Source of the DNA: Microcaldota archaeon
GTDB taxonomy: Archaea > Micrarchaeota > Micrarchaeia > Micrarchaeales > CABMGC01
Length of the DNA stretch: 35,421 bases
Assembly (NCBI GenBank): GCA_021796295.1
Contig: JAJYIA010000003.1
Span: 1 to 35,421, forward strand
Reading direction: 5' to 3'
Below the pieces are notes generated by a model. The model made no database searches. It worked only from the letters and a program-made list of their open reading frames with translations, and was not told the DNA's origin. Positions within the stretch are counted from its first letter, which is position 1, and each line of letters starts with the position of its first letter. The position numbers and the translations under genes were made by a program. Below are positions 16,988 through 26,771 of the stretch, piece after piece.

Positions 16988-17911
16988 ATGCGTATTCTTC
17001 TGCAGTTTCCGGAGGGCCTTAAGCAGAAGGCTCTTGAGCATGCGGCTGCGCTTGAGAAGGAGGGCCATGAGGTTTTTATATCAGCATCGCAAACGTTCGG
17101 AGCATGCGACCTTGCGATAGACGAGGCAAAGGCACTGAAGGCAGACAAGATAGTGCACTTCGGGCATAATGAATTTCATAAGACGGATTTCAATGTGGAG
17201 TATGTGCCTTACAGGATAGATGCGCAGCTCGGCATACTCAGGGATACACTGAAATATCTAAAGGCATTTTCAAAGATAGGCATAGTCACTACAGTGCAGC
17301 ATATTCACCAACTCGGTGAGATTCAGGACTTCTATGAAGGCAACGGAAAGGAGGTGCATATAGGGAAGCCTTATGGCTTTGCAAAGGAAAGGGGCCAGGT
17401 GCTCGGCTGCGATATAGGCAGCGCAGCCTCAATAGATAAGGAGGTAGAGGCCTTTGTTTACTTCGGCGGGGGCATATTCCATCCTATAGGTGCACTGCTC
17501 AGCACTACAAAGCCCTTCCTTGCCGCAGACCCGTTTAACAACAGGGTTGAGTTTATAGACAGGTACAGGGAGCAGGAACGAAAAAGGCAGAGAGGACGCA
17601 TTGCGGCAGCGCTTTCTGCAAAGGCATTCGGCATACTGGTAAGCACGAAGAACGGCCAGCACAATATAGAACTAGCAAGGCTTCTTAAAGGCGTAATAGA
17701 AAGCAAAGGCATGAAGGCAGCTATACTGGTATCGAACAGCATAGACTTCGAGGCCCTTGACAACATGCTTGAATTCGACGCTTTTGTGAACACAGCGTGC
17801 CCAAGGATAGCCATTGATGATAATGCAAGGATAAGAAGGCCATTACTGAGCGCAAACGAGCTCATGGATGTCATAAGGATAAGGGCTTGTGGAGAAGAAG
17901 GCAGAAGGTAG
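16988..17911 (+). CDS. dph2: Diphthamide biosynthesis enzyme Dph2
   Basis: LLQFPEGLKQKA, FGACD, LGCD, NTACPRIAIDD: the three Fe-S Cys of archaeal Dph2. Confidence 0.92.
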   Translation: MRILLQFPEGLKQKALEHAAALEKEGHEVFISASQTFGACDLAIDEAKALKADKIVHFGHNEFHKTDFNVEYVPYRIDAQLGILRDTLKYLKAFSKIGIVTTVQHIHQLGEIQDFYEGNGKEVHIGKPYGFAKERGQVLGCDIGSAASIDKEVEAFVYFGGGIFHPIGALLSTTKPFLAADPFNNRVEFIDRYREQERKRQRGRIAAALSAKAFGILVSTKNGQHNIELARLLKGVIESKGMKAAILVSNSIDFEALDNMLEFDAFVNTACPRIAIDDNARIRRPLLSANELMDVIRIRACGEEGRR

Positions 17912-18011
17912 GAAAAAGGAAGCCGGGAAGTAAGAAAGCAAAGGCATGAGGATATGTAGTGCGGCATTCGTTCTAAATGAGTTAGATTTACGCCACCTAA
18001 ACAAAGTGGCA

Positions 18012-18049
18012 AAAAAATAAAGAAAAGCCATCTGCCACGCAGATGGCTT
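18012..18049 (-). terminator. Hairpin + T-run terminator downstream of the pilin gene
   Basis: AAGCCATCTG-CCACG-CAGATGGCTT perfect 10-bp stem at 18025-18049, followed on the minus strand by TTCTTTATTTTTTT. Confidence 0.75.
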
Positions 18050-18067
18050 AGAGCCTATTCCTGAACT

Positions 18068-18571
18068 CTAGGACGCCTTCGCAGTCACTGTTGCAACCTG
18101 TGAATACAGCTGCTGGCCGCTTTCAGTATAGGTTGCCCAGATATAGCCGCTGATTGCTGTGCCTATGGTTGTAGAAGCTGGAGAGACAGGCAGACTTATC
18201 TGCTTTGTTTCTCCTGATACAAAGGCTGTTGATCCTGTAACTACCTGGTTGCTTGGCAATGACAGTGCAGACGGACCACCTGCCTGCATCGTAGCCACCG
18301 TAGTCTGGTTTACGAAATAGGCATTAACAGCAGTCCATGTAGCACCAGTGTTCTGGCCGAATGTTATTATAAGGTTGCCAGTTGTGTGCAAGTAAACAGG
18401 ACCCTGGCATGTGTAACCTGAAGATGCTACGCATGACGTTCCGAGCAGCGCAGCTCCGTTGAAGACACCCAGTGAGAAGAGTGCTCCGAGAACTACAGCG
18501 ATTATGAGTATCGCCCACCCATATGTCATCAGGTATTCCATAGCGCTTTGCAACTTAAATTTCCTTTTCAT
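18068..18571 (-). CDS. Class III signal peptide (type IV pilin-like) protein
   Basis: MKRKFKLQSAMEYLMTYGWAILIIAVVLGALFSLGVF, typical of archaeal pilin-like N-termini. Confidence 0.85.
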   Translation of the reverse strand: MKRKFKLQSAMEYLMTYGWAILIIAVVLGALFSLGVFNGAALLGTSCVASSGYTCQGPVYLHTTGNLIITFGQNTGATWTAVNAYFVNQTTVATMQAGGPSALSLPSNQVVTGSTAFVSGETKQISLPVSPASTTIGTAISGYIWATYTESGQQLYSQVATVTAKAS

Positions 18572-18580
18572 GTTATCAAA

Positions 18581-18625
18581 TCCTCCTCAAATTCTAACAT
18601 AATAACAATAGAAATATATTTAAAG
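18581..18625 (-). promoter_or_regulatory. Pilin promoter: TATA-like CTTTAAATATATTT (18612-18625) and Shine-Dalgarno TTGAGGAGGA (18581-18590)
   Basis: Motifs correctly placed upstream of the minus-strand ATG at 18571. Confidence 0.6.
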
Positions 18626-18718
18626 CTTGCTGTGATTTCTTGCTTCTAAGGTGCAACGCCTTTTTCCAGTTTTAAAGGTAAGGGTTAGGCTCTGTCGGGG
18701 CAATTCCAGGATAATGGC

Positions 18719-19285
18719 TTATGCACCGCTTTTCCTGAACGAGAGGAGCGCGCTTGCTGTGCCTTCTATTTGGATCCTTGCGGTATCCTGCTTGCGCCTC
18801 AGGTCAGGCAATATTGAGTTGGCAAACCTCATGTGGAGCAATGAATCATAAATCTCAACCATTGTCTCGTAGTAGTGCTCTGCCTTATCTGCGTTGCCGT
18901 GCCTCAGCTCCTCGTACGCCTCGCGCTTAAGCTCTCCGACAACGTCAAGAACCCCGAGAAGATACGCGGCTTCGCCTACGCCTGTCCTCCTTATGCCGGG
19001 AATGCCTTTTCCTGTTAGTATATTATATAGTATACATGCCTCTGCGTATTCCTGGTTGGCCTGCAGCGCATAGAACTCATGGCCTTTCTCAATGTTTTTG
19101 AGCCTTGCTGCCATGGCCTTCAGCCTTCCCAGCAGGCGCGCTGCCTCACCTCTTCTGCGCGCATGCATGAGCGTTATTGACTTAGCAGACATCCTTATCA
19201 TTTCCCTTGATAAGGCCATTACGCTGTCGCGCCCTTTCTGCAGGCCTAAAAGCCTTCTCTCTATGCTGTTTGAATCTTTTATCAC
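18719..19285 (-). CDS. Translin-family protein
   Basis: GVLDVVGELKREAYEELRHGNADKAEHYYETMVEIYDSLLHMRFANSILPDLRRKQDTARIQIE. Confidence 0.8.
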   Translation of the reverse strand: MIKDSNSIERRLLGLQKGRDSVMALSREMIRMSAKSITLMHARRRGEAARLLGRLKAMAARLKNIEKGHEFYALQANQEYAEACILYNILTGKGIPGIRRTGVGEAAYLLGVLDVVGELKREAYEELRHGNADKAEHYYETMVEIYDSLLHMRFANSILPDLRRKQDTARIQIEGTASALLSFRKSGA

Positions 19286-20190
19286 TTGGATGCACCTATA
19301 CCCCTTAGCCTTCCATATGTATATATGTATTCATGCGCATAGCCCGCAAGGCCTTTCCACCTTGACCTTGCAAAGGCGCGGATTTCACGCATACTGCTCC
19401 TTCTGCTGTTCAGATATCTCTTCTCCATGACCCTCTTCACCCATACGTCTATGGGAAAGGCCTCGTACCTCTTGTAGCCGAAGAGGAGTATGCAGTCTGC
19501 GACCTTCTCCCCTACGCCATCTAACCCCATCAGATGACTCTTTGCAGATTCGTAATCCATGCCCTGCACATCATCGAGCCATCCTTCAGAGCACTTTATG
19601 GCTGCGTTCCTTATGTAACGCGACCTGAATCCTGCGCCGCACGCACTGAGCTCTTCAAGCCCGGCCTTGGCTAGAGACTTCGGCAAAGGAAAGAGGCTTG
19701 CAGCATAATCCCCGGTGTTTAGAACCTCCCCGTACCGTTTGCGCAGATTCTGCACTATGCCCCTTATGCGCTTTATGTTGTTGAACTGGGATATGATGAA
19801 GCACAGGGTTGTTTCCCAGGGATCGTTCTGCGTTACCCTGAGCCCGTACAGGCTTGATATGGCCTCGGATATGAAGGCGTCGGTCTCTATGCCCTTGTAT
19901 ATGCTATGCATGTCCTCGTCTATGCCGAACCTTAGCCTTATCTCTTTCAGGGCTTTGGCTCTTGTATATGCACCGGAATAGCCGTAGCGCAGCGACATTG
20001 CCCTCTCGTCACCCGTGCCCTCCAAAAATATGACGCCTTTGCTTGTCGCGTATTCCAGCGTTTCCTTTCCGTTGCCTTTGGAATACTCGGCATGGAATGT
20101 GAGGGGCTGGCCGCTCATGAACGTAGACTTTATGCTGAATGCATTGGCACTGATGCCTGTTCTCAGGCGCGGAATAGCCTTCTTATGCAT
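19282..20190 (-). CDS. OGG-type 8-oxoguanine DNA glycosylase (HhH-GPD)
   Basis: NPWETTLCFIISQFNNIKRI, LMGLDGVGEKVADCILLFGY, FPIDVWVKRVMEKRY. Confidence 0.9.
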   Translation of the reverse strand: MHKKAIPRLRTGISANAFSIKSTFMSGQPLTFHAEYSKGNGKETLEYATSKGVIFLEGTGDERAMSLRYGYSGAYTRAKALKEIRLRFGIDEDMHSIYKGIETDAFISEAISSLYGLRVTQNDPWETTLCFIISQFNNIKRIRGIVQNLRKRYGEVLNTGDYAASLFPLPKSLAKAGLEELSACGAGFRSRYIRNAAIKCSEGWLDDVQGMDYESAKSHLMGLDGVGEKVADCILLFGYKRYEAFPIDVWVKRVMEKRYLNSRRSSMREIRAFARSRWKGLAGYAHEYIYTYGRLRGIGASK

Positions 20191-20204
20191 TATAGCACCC
20201 TGCC

Positions 20205-21677
20205 CTATACAATGCTGCCTATGGGCTTTCTCTCCTGTTTTGTAGTGTCCCTGTTTCTTACAGTAACGGTATCATCCTCAAGGGTCTGATAATCGCAGGT
20301 TATTGCGTAGGGTATGCCTATCTCGTCGGATTTGGCATACCTCTTGCCTATGCTGCCTGATTCCGAGTAATATACAGGCATGGACTTCTCCGCCATAAGC
20401 CTGTAGAGCCCCCTTGACTTGAGAAGAAGCCTTTCATCCTTCTGAAGCGGAAAGAGGGCATTCCTGTAAGGCGCAATGTCCTCCTTAAGCCTTAGCCAGG
20501 CCCAGCCGCGATCCTCTCCAGGCTGCACACTGTTTTCAAGAAGGCTCAGGAGAAGCCTGTCAAGGCCTATACTGGATTCTACTACATGGGGCACGATGCT
20601 CCTCCCGTTATCAGATATCTTTATCTCCTTGCCTGAAAGCTTGGAATGCTGTGAAAGGTCGTAATCTGCACGGTAGGCATTGCCTGCAACCTCTATGTAG
20701 CCATACTGGGTTTTTATCTCAAGGTCAGCGTTGCCCTTCGAATAATGCGGCAGTTCCTCTTTTTCAAGGGCCCTGAATCTGTAAAGGCTTTCGTCTATGC
20801 CTATTTTGTCAAGGAAGGCCTTTTCCATGTAAAGGAAGAGGGCAAAATACCGGTTTGGTATGCTGCCGTTTTCAAGAAGGTCTGCAAGTTTATTCCTTCG
20901 CGTTATGTTCTCTCCTCTTCCAATAAAATTTATCTCTGTGCCGAGCAGTTTCTCTATCTCGAAAATGCCAAGGCTATCCTGCACTGCGGCGCTGTCAAAG
21001 AAGAGCTCGCTCTCCATCTGCGTGAACTCGCGCATACGCACAAGCTGCTGCCTCGGCGAAATCTCATTCCTGTAGGCCTTGCCTGCCTGGCATATCACTG
21101 CAGGCAGCCTGATGCCGTAGGTCTTTGCAAGCCTCCTGAAGCCCACGAAAATGCCCTGGGCGGTTTCAGGCCTCAGATATGCAGCCTCGTTGCCGTGGCC
21201 TGCCTGCGTCCTGAACATAAGGTTGAAGTCCTCGATGCCGTCAAGCTTGTTGCCGCACCTCTCGCAGCGGAGCCCTTCCGCCTTGAGCCTTTCTGCAAGC
21301 CCGCTCTTGCCAAGCCTTTTCACTGCAGCAAGCTCCTTCTCGTCGCCCTTCTTTGCATAGAAGTCTTCCAGAAGCTTGTCTGCGCGGTATGCTGACCCGC
21401 ATGTGCCGCATCGTGTTATGGGATCTGTGAATGTAGCGAGATGGCCGCTTGCCTTTAGCACAATCTCAGGTGTCACCGTAGAGGTCTCGGCCTCTAGTGA
21501 GCCCAGCTTATCTACAAAGAGGCTCCGCCATTCGCGCTCTATGTTCTTTTTTATTCTGAGGCCTATGTTGCCGTAATCGTAGAAGCCGCTTATGCCTTCG
21601 TATATGTCGAAGGCAGGGTAATAAAGGCCGCGCCTCTCTATTATCGAAGAGGCATCTGCTTTTTCATCTGGCATCAA
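20205..21677 (-). CDS. glyS: Glycyl-tRNA synthetase (class II, alpha2 type)
   Basis: ERRGLYYPAFDIYEGISGFYDYGNIG, FNLMFRTQAG...YLRPETAQGIFVGF, QAGKAYRNEISPRQ. Confidence 0.95.
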   Translation of the reverse strand: MMPDEKADASSIIERRGLYYPAFDIYEGISGFYDYGNIGLRIKKNIEREWRSLFVDKLGSLEAETSTVTPEIVLKASGHLATFTDPITRCGTCGSAYRADKLLEDFYAKKGDEKELAAVKRLGKSGLAERLKAEGLRCERCGNKLDGIEDFNLMFRTQAGHGNEAAYLRPETAQGIFVGFRRLAKTYGIRLPAVICQAGKAYRNEISPRQQLVRMREFTQMESELFFDSAAVQDSLGIFEIEKLLGTEINFIGRGENITRRNKLADLLENGSIPNRYFALFLYMEKAFLDKIGIDESLYRFRALEKEELPHYSKGNADLEIKTQYGYIEVAGNAYRADYDLSQHSKLSGKEIKISDNGRSIVPHVVESSIGLDRLLLSLLENSVQPGEDRGWAWLRLKEDIAPYRNALFPLQKDERLLLKSRGLYRLMAEKSMPVYYSESGSIGKRYAKSDEIGIPYAITCDYQTLEDDTVTVRNRDTTKQERKPIGSIV

Positions 21678-21811
21678 ACCACAGCTAAACGCCTATGCCC
21701 AATACACCATGCATAAGGTGTTTGCTAACATTTCTACGCACAGGTATAAAATATCATCGCCTTGGCGCAGGGCCTTCGAAGGCAACATTATTATACGTAA
21801 ATGTATACATG

Positions 21812-21829
21812 ACCACAGTATGCTGTGGT
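21812..21829 (+). other. Small perfect hairpin ACCACAG-TATG-CTGTGGT just upstream of a start codon
   Basis: 7-bp stem, 4-nt loop, ending 8 nt before ATG 21838. Confidence 0.4.
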
Positions 21830-21837
21830 GGGTGAGG

Positions 21838-22312
21838 ATGTCTGCGATATACAGAAAGGAGATAGCGAGGATAAGGAAGCAGTTCGGAAAGTATACGCTA
21901 AAGCAGTATATCAAGGAATACGTTTACAAAGGATGCGGTAGGGAATTTCCACTTAGGGAGGCAAGCATCGGAGGAAGGGCTTGCCTGACCGGCAACTGCA
22001 GGTACCATTCATGCAGATATTATGGCAGCAAGAAGTTTGTTGTAGAAATAGAAGACATACAGGCAGCCTTGAGTAGAGGAGATCTTCATGACACTCTCTT
22101 TGTGTTCTTCTACAAGCTGTGGGGACTTGCGGGCATTGAGGTCATGGGCGGCTTCAACCAGGTAGAATACCTTGCAGCTTTTAAGGAAAGGCTTATAGAG
22201 CTTTTCGCTCAGATAGGAAACAGGGAAGGATGTCACTTCAGGCGGCAGGCTCGACTACGGCAAGGTGCCCGATGCACTTGAAAAGAACGGCTTATGGCTT
22301 ATAAGAGGCTGA
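21838..22312 (+). pseudogene. Conserved-looking Cys-containing protein with a frameshift near 22225
   Basis: Frame MSAIYRKEIARIRKQFGKYTLKQYIKEY...LFAQIGNR, then +1 frame KDVTSGGRLDYGKVPDALEKNGLWLIRG*. Confidence 0.5.
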
Positions 22313-22316
22313 GTTT

Positions 22317-23435
22317 TTGGACATTGAAAGCTATTCAATAAGGTTCAGATTTGAAGAGCCGCTTTCCATATCATTCCAGACGTTTGATTACAGCGAGCAT
22401 ATTATGCTTCTGCTTAAGGACATGGATAGCGGCATAGAGGGCTACGGAGAATCGGCTGCATTCGAACCCATTACAAAAGACACCAAAGAGGACAATATAT
22501 CATACTTCAGAATGCTTAAGAGGCTGGACGACATACCTTTGGAGAGGATAGGCGTAGAGGACATACCCGATTACATACCAGAATCATATTCGCAGACGTC
22601 TAAGGCCGGCTTGGACATTGCAATGCATGACATAATAGGCAAGCGGGAGGGAAAGCCTGTGTCAAGGCTTTATTCAACATCGATCAACAGGGTCCCTAAT
22701 ACTGTTACAATCTTCATAAGGAATGCACACGATACCTCTGAGAAGGCCACTGAGATACTCTCGGCATACAAGGGAATAAAGGCCATAAAGATAAAACTGC
22801 AGGGCAACGAAGATGATTTTGAAAGGGTAAGGGGCGTTGTTGACCTGTGCCCTAGAGGAACGAAATTTATACTCGATGCGAACAGGGGCTTCAAAAATAA
22901 GGAGCTCGCAATAGATGTCGTGAACAGGATACTTGATTATACGAAGGGGGTTGTGCTCCTTGAAGAGCCGTGCGACTGCCTCACTCTGAAGGACATGAAG
23001 GACATAAAGGACAACATATCGGTGCCTCTTTTTGCTGATGATTCGGTAAGAACCATGGAGGATGCGGAAATGCTTGTTGAGGCAGAGGCCATAGGCGGCA
23101 TAAACATAAAGATCCAGAAGATGGGAGGCATAGCGGCAAGCACGAGAATGGCCGAGTTTGCTGCAGAAAACAACATCATGCTCATGGTGGGCTGCATGTT
23201 TGAAACTCCGGTATCCATATCAGCAGGCGTTCATTTTGCCGCAGCGACGAAGAACGTGATCATAACCGACCTTGACTACGATCTTGAGCTGCCGGATTAT
23301 TTTGAGGGCAGGCCTAAATTTGAAAACGGCTACAGGGTGCCGAACACGAAACCGGGGCTTGGGGTAGGGCCTTACTTGGAAAAGCTGAAGGGCCTTGCAG
23401 ACGGAAGAAAAATGATGCTGACGCAGCTCATCTAG
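22317..23435 (+). CDS. Enolase-superfamily (mandelate racemase/muconate lactonizing) protein, dipeptide-epimerase-like
   Basis: IKIKLQG (KxK), FILDANRGF, LLEEPCD, PLFADDSV, INIKIQKMGG; TTG start at 22317. Confidence 0.85.
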   Translation: MDIESYSIRFRFEEPLSISFQTFDYSEHIMLLLKDMDSGIEGYGESAAFEPITKDTKEDNISYFRMLKRLDDIPLERIGVEDIPDYIPESYSQTSKAGLDIAMHDIIGKREGKPVSRLYSTSINRVPNTVTIFIRNAHDTSEKATEILSAYKGIKAIKIKLQGNEDDFERVRGVVDLCPRGTKFILDANRGFKNKELAIDVVNRILDYTKGVVLLEEPCDCLTLKDMKDIKDNISVPLFADDSVRTMEDAEMLVEAEAIGGINIKIQKMGGIAASTRMAEFAAENNIMLMVGCMFETPVSISAGVHFAAATKNVIITDLDYDLELPDYFEGRPKFENGYRVPNTKPGLGVGPYLEKLKGLADGRKMMLTQLI

Positions 23436-23708
23436 CATATCCCTCTCTGAAATTATATTTTCCTCTTTGTCATAGGCTTTCATATATCTCTTTCTGCCGT
23501 TTTGGGTCAGGATATACCCCGAATTTATATGCTCTTATACACTCCATAAACTTATATTTGCATATATCTTTATATATTTTTATCCTTGCATTGAGAGTTC
23601 AATTCATTCATGCCTTGAAAAGCATGGTTTCCTTGAACCCTCAAACTCCCCTCTCTAAATGGCAATCACAGCAAGGTATTTAAATGTTTTGAACCTATAA
23701 TTATCTTA

Positions 23709-23723
23709 TATAACTTAGTTATA
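23709..23723. promoter_or_regulatory. Palindrome TATAACT-T-AGTTATA overlapping the TATA region of the HTH-suf operon
   Basis: 7-nt perfect arms, about 50 nt upstream of the regulator ATG at 23773; overlaps CTTATATAA. Confidence 0.5.
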
Positions 23724-23772
23724 GATGATGCTTATCGGCTGTTGAATGGCAATATTTTGAGAGAGTGTGGAT

Positions 23773-24123
23773 ATGGAGAATGGATATGAGAGAGCGGCAA
23801 GAGAGGTTGTGCCTGCGGTCAGGTATGTGCTTATAAAAAGGCTTAAGAATAAGTACAACATGCGCGAGGAGGAGATTGCAAGGCACCTGGGCATAACGCA
23901 GGCTGCAACAAGCAAATACGTGAGCGGCAAGCGCTCGACAAGGATAAAGAGAACAGCAGGCAAGATAGACACGGATATCATAGAAAAATATACCGAGAGC
24001 ATAAAAGACGACGGCGAACATGCGGTGAAGATGTGCTTATGCGCAGTATGCAATACACTCAATGATTTTGGCTGCAGGTTCTCATACTTTAAGAACTGCG
24101 GCGCAGAAGGTGCGCAGTGTTAG
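23773..24123 (+). CDS. HTH transcriptional regulator with Cys-rich C-terminus, candidate suf regulator
   Basis: MREEEIARHLGITQAATSKYVSGKR HTH; MCLCAVCNTLNDFGCRFSYFKNCGAEGAQC tail; 1 nt before sufB. Confidence 0.8.
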   Translation: MENGYERAAREVVPAVRYVLIKRLKNKYNMREEEIARHLGITQAATSKYVSGKRSTRIKRTAGKIDTDIIEKYTESIKDDGEHAVKMCLCAVCNTLNDFGCRFSYFKNCGAEGAQC

Positions 24124-24124
24124 C

Positions 24125-25537
24125 ATGGTGGATGAAAAGCTGGACAGTATAGTCGAGTCTGCCGGCTACATGGAGCAGTATGGGTTTAAGGAAGAGATTG
24201 ATTACGAGGATTTTGAAAAGGGCCTTTCCGAAGAAGTGGTGCGCAGGATCTCTGCGATAAAGAAAGAGCCGGAGTGGATGCTGCAGAAAAGGCTTTTGGG
24301 ATTATCAGTATTCGGAAGCAAGCCCCTCCCAAAGTGGGGCGCTGACCTGAGCGCAATAGACTTCGATGACATCTATTACTATAAGAGCCCGAAGGCCAAG
24401 GAATCAAACAGATGGGAGGATGTGCCGGCAGATATAAAGCGCACATTCGACAAGCTGGGGGTACCTGAGGCGGAGCAGAAGTTCTTTGCAGGGGCAGAGG
24501 CCCAGTTTGATTCTTCGGTGGTATATTCGCATGTAAATAAGGAGCTTAAAAGGCTAGGCATAATATTCGTAGATACAGATACTGCCGTAAGAAAATACCC
24601 TGAGCTGGTTAAGAAATACTTTGCAACAGTGATACCGCCCAATGACAACAAGTTTGCAGCCCTGAATACGGCATGCTGGTCAGGAGGCAGTTTTATTTAC
24701 GTGCCAAAAGGCGCAAAGGTTCCAATGCCGCTCAATGCATACTTCAGGATAAATGCGGAGAAGGCAGGGCAGTTCGAAAGAACCTTAATAATAGCAGATG
24801 AGGGAGCTGAAGTGGTATATATAGAGGGTTGCACTGCCCCAGTATATGCAACAAATTCACTGCACGCTGCGGTTGTTGAGCTCATAGCCATGAAAAACGC
24901 GCATATAAGATATGTCACAGTGCAGAACTGGTCAAAGAACGTTTACAACCTCGTGACACAGAGGGCGCAGGCGCATGAAGGGGCAAGGGTCGAGTGGATA
25001 GACGCGAATATAGGCAGCAGGGTGAACATGAAATATCCCTCTATATACCTTATGGGAAAGAGGGCAAGCGGTGAGGTGCTCTCGATAGCGGTAGCCGGAG
25101 ACGGTCAGATACAGGACTCAGGGGGCAAGATCTACCACCTTGCACCCAATACAACCTCAAAGATGATATCGAAGAGCATTTCAAAAGGCAGCGGAGTGAC
25201 GACATTCCGCGGCCTGATGCATGTTGCAAAGAATGCGGAAGGCGCAAAGGCGCATGTCTCGTGCGACGCGTTGCTGCTCGACGGCTTGGCAAAGACAAAT
25301 ACATTCCCGTACAACCAGATAAACAGGAGCGACGCCATGATAAGCCACGAGGCGAAGGTGGGCAAGATAAGCGATGAGCAGATATTCTACCTTATGAGCC
25401 GTGGCATAAGCGAGGAAGACGCAGTGGCGCTCATAGTGCTGGGTTTCATAGACGACCTTGCAAAGGTGCTGCCCATGGAATACTCGCTTGAGCTCAAGAG
25501 GCTCATAAAGCTGGATACAAGCGGCGGTGTGGGCTGA
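24125..25537 (+). CDS. sufB: Fe-S cluster assembly protein SufB
   Basis: GGSFIYVPKGAKVPMPLNAYFRIN, YIEGCTAP, SRGISEEDAVALIVLGFIDDL; ATG at 24125. Confidence 0.95.
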   Translation: MVDEKLDSIVESAGYMEQYGFKEEIDYEDFEKGLSEEVVRRISAIKKEPEWMLQKRLLGLSVFGSKPLPKWGADLSAIDFDDIYYYKSPKAKESNRWEDVPADIKRTFDKLGVPEAEQKFFAGAEAQFDSSVVYSHVNKELKRLGIIFVDTDTAVRKYPELVKKYFATVIPPNDNKFAALNTACWSGGSFIYVPKGAKVPMPLNAYFRINAEKAGQFERTLIIADEGAEVVYIEGCTAPVYATNSLHAAVVELIAMKNAHIRYVTVQNWSKNVYNLVTQRAQAHEGARVEWIDANIGSRVNMKYPSIYLMGKRASGEVLSIAVAGDGQIQDSGGKIYHLAPNTTSKMISKSISKGSGVTTFRGLMHVAKNAEGAKAHVSCDALLLDGLAKTNTFPYNQINRSDAMISHEAKVGKISDEQIFYLMSRGISEEDAVALIVLGFIDDLAKVLPMEYSLELKRLIKLDTSGGVG

Positions 25538-25549
25538 TGGTGTGGTCGT

Positions 25550-26767
25550 ATGGAAGCGAAAATGCCGGATTATTACAGCTACCTGCCTTACGAGACGGCT
25601 GAGCTCTACAAGCGCTACAGCATTGATATAGAGTTGCCAAGACTTGATGCTGAAGGAGCCGCAGATGTCAGCTCGCATATGAAAAAGGCAGAGGAGACGG
25701 CCGCGAGCGCAGGCTCAGGCATCACGGATTTTGATATTCGGGTAACGAACAGCGGGGCGAGAAGCATGAGGAGAGAGGTCTCGATAAAAAAAGGCGCCCC
25801 GAAAATAGGCATGTATGAAAGCCGAGGCGGCATAGGCGATTTCACTTCAAGCGCAAACCACCATATAGAGATAAACATAGGCAGGGAGAGGCAGAGCAGG
25901 ATTAAGATGCTTGTGGTAAACAGCATGCATATTTCTCTGCCTATACATATAAACGTGGGGGAGGGCGCTGACTTGAGCCTTATGGAGTTTTACACCTCGG
26001 TCTCGGAGCATAGGTCGGTTGTGGTGCCTACGCACGAAATAAGCGCAGGCAAAGGCTCTCATGTAGAAATAAGCATAATACACAACGGCAACGAGAGATC
26101 TGAGCTTCTGGGCCTAATGAACGGCTATGCCGCAGGGAAGGCAAGGCTGAAGGTCAATACAGTATACAGCGGCTCTTCGAAGAGCAAATCAATAAGCATA
26201 CTCAGAGCGCAGGAATCAGGGCACGTTGAGGCTAACGAGATAGTCTACGGCACAGGCCTGCAGCAGTTCGACATCAACACCTTCATAATAAACGAAGGGC
26301 AGAACAGCACAGCAAGACTTGAATCCTCTGCTGTGCTTGACGGCAGCGCAAGGTGCGTATTCAAGGGCTTTGCAAAGATCAACAAATGGGCAAAGGGCGC
26401 GAAGTCGAAGGTCAGCGAAAGGGGCATGCTGCTTAGCAAGGATGCAAGGATGGATGCGCTGCCTGACATGTCCATAGATTACAGCGACGGCGTATCAGCA
26501 ACGCACAGCGCGGCGACGGCGCCACCTGACAGCGAGCAGATGTTTTACCTCATGAGCCGTGGCATAAGCAGTGAAGAGGCGAGGCGCCTCTCTATAATGG
26601 CATTCATGTCAAAGCACCTCTCAGGCATAGATAACCCATTCGCAAATGAAACAGCCTCTACGCTGATGCTCAGAAGGATAAGGGGGGAGGCCTTTGAGAA
26701 CATTCCACGGATAACTTCAAGAGACATATGGCACACGAAGGCTGAGCCGTGGAACGGAACGGCGTGA
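25550..26767 (+). CDS. sufD: Fe-S cluster assembly protein SufD
   Basis: SufB/D-type beta-helix body, ATAPPDSEQMFYLMSRGISSEEARRLSIMAFM C-terminus. Confidence 0.88.
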   Translation: MEAKMPDYYSYLPYETAELYKRYSIDIELPRLDAEGAADVSSHMKKAEETAASAGSGITDFDIRVTNSGARSMRREVSIKKGAPKIGMYESRGGIGDFTSSANHHIEINIGRERQSRIKMLVVNSMHISLPIHINVGEGADLSLMEFYTSVSEHRSVVVPTHEISAGKGSHVEISIIHNGNERSELLGLMNGYAAGKARLKVNTVYSGSSKSKSISILRAQESGHVEANEIVYGTGLQQFDINTFIINEGQNSTARLESSAVLDGSARCVFKGFAKINKWAKGAKSKVSERGMLLSKDARMDALPDMSIDYSDGVSATHSAATAPPDSEQMFYLMSRGISSEEARRLSIMAFMSKHLSGIDNPFANETASTLMLRRIRGEAFENIPRITSRDIWHTKAEPWNGTA

Positions 26768-26771
26768 TTTA

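Noticed and set aside
16892-17068. N-terminal extension of the permease ORF (MALLLKRSRMLKSLLLKALRK...)
   Set aside because: Overlaps the divergent dph2 gene and its promoter; permease homology begins at MAGRKRVSVAVATGVGIGAIVGAG.
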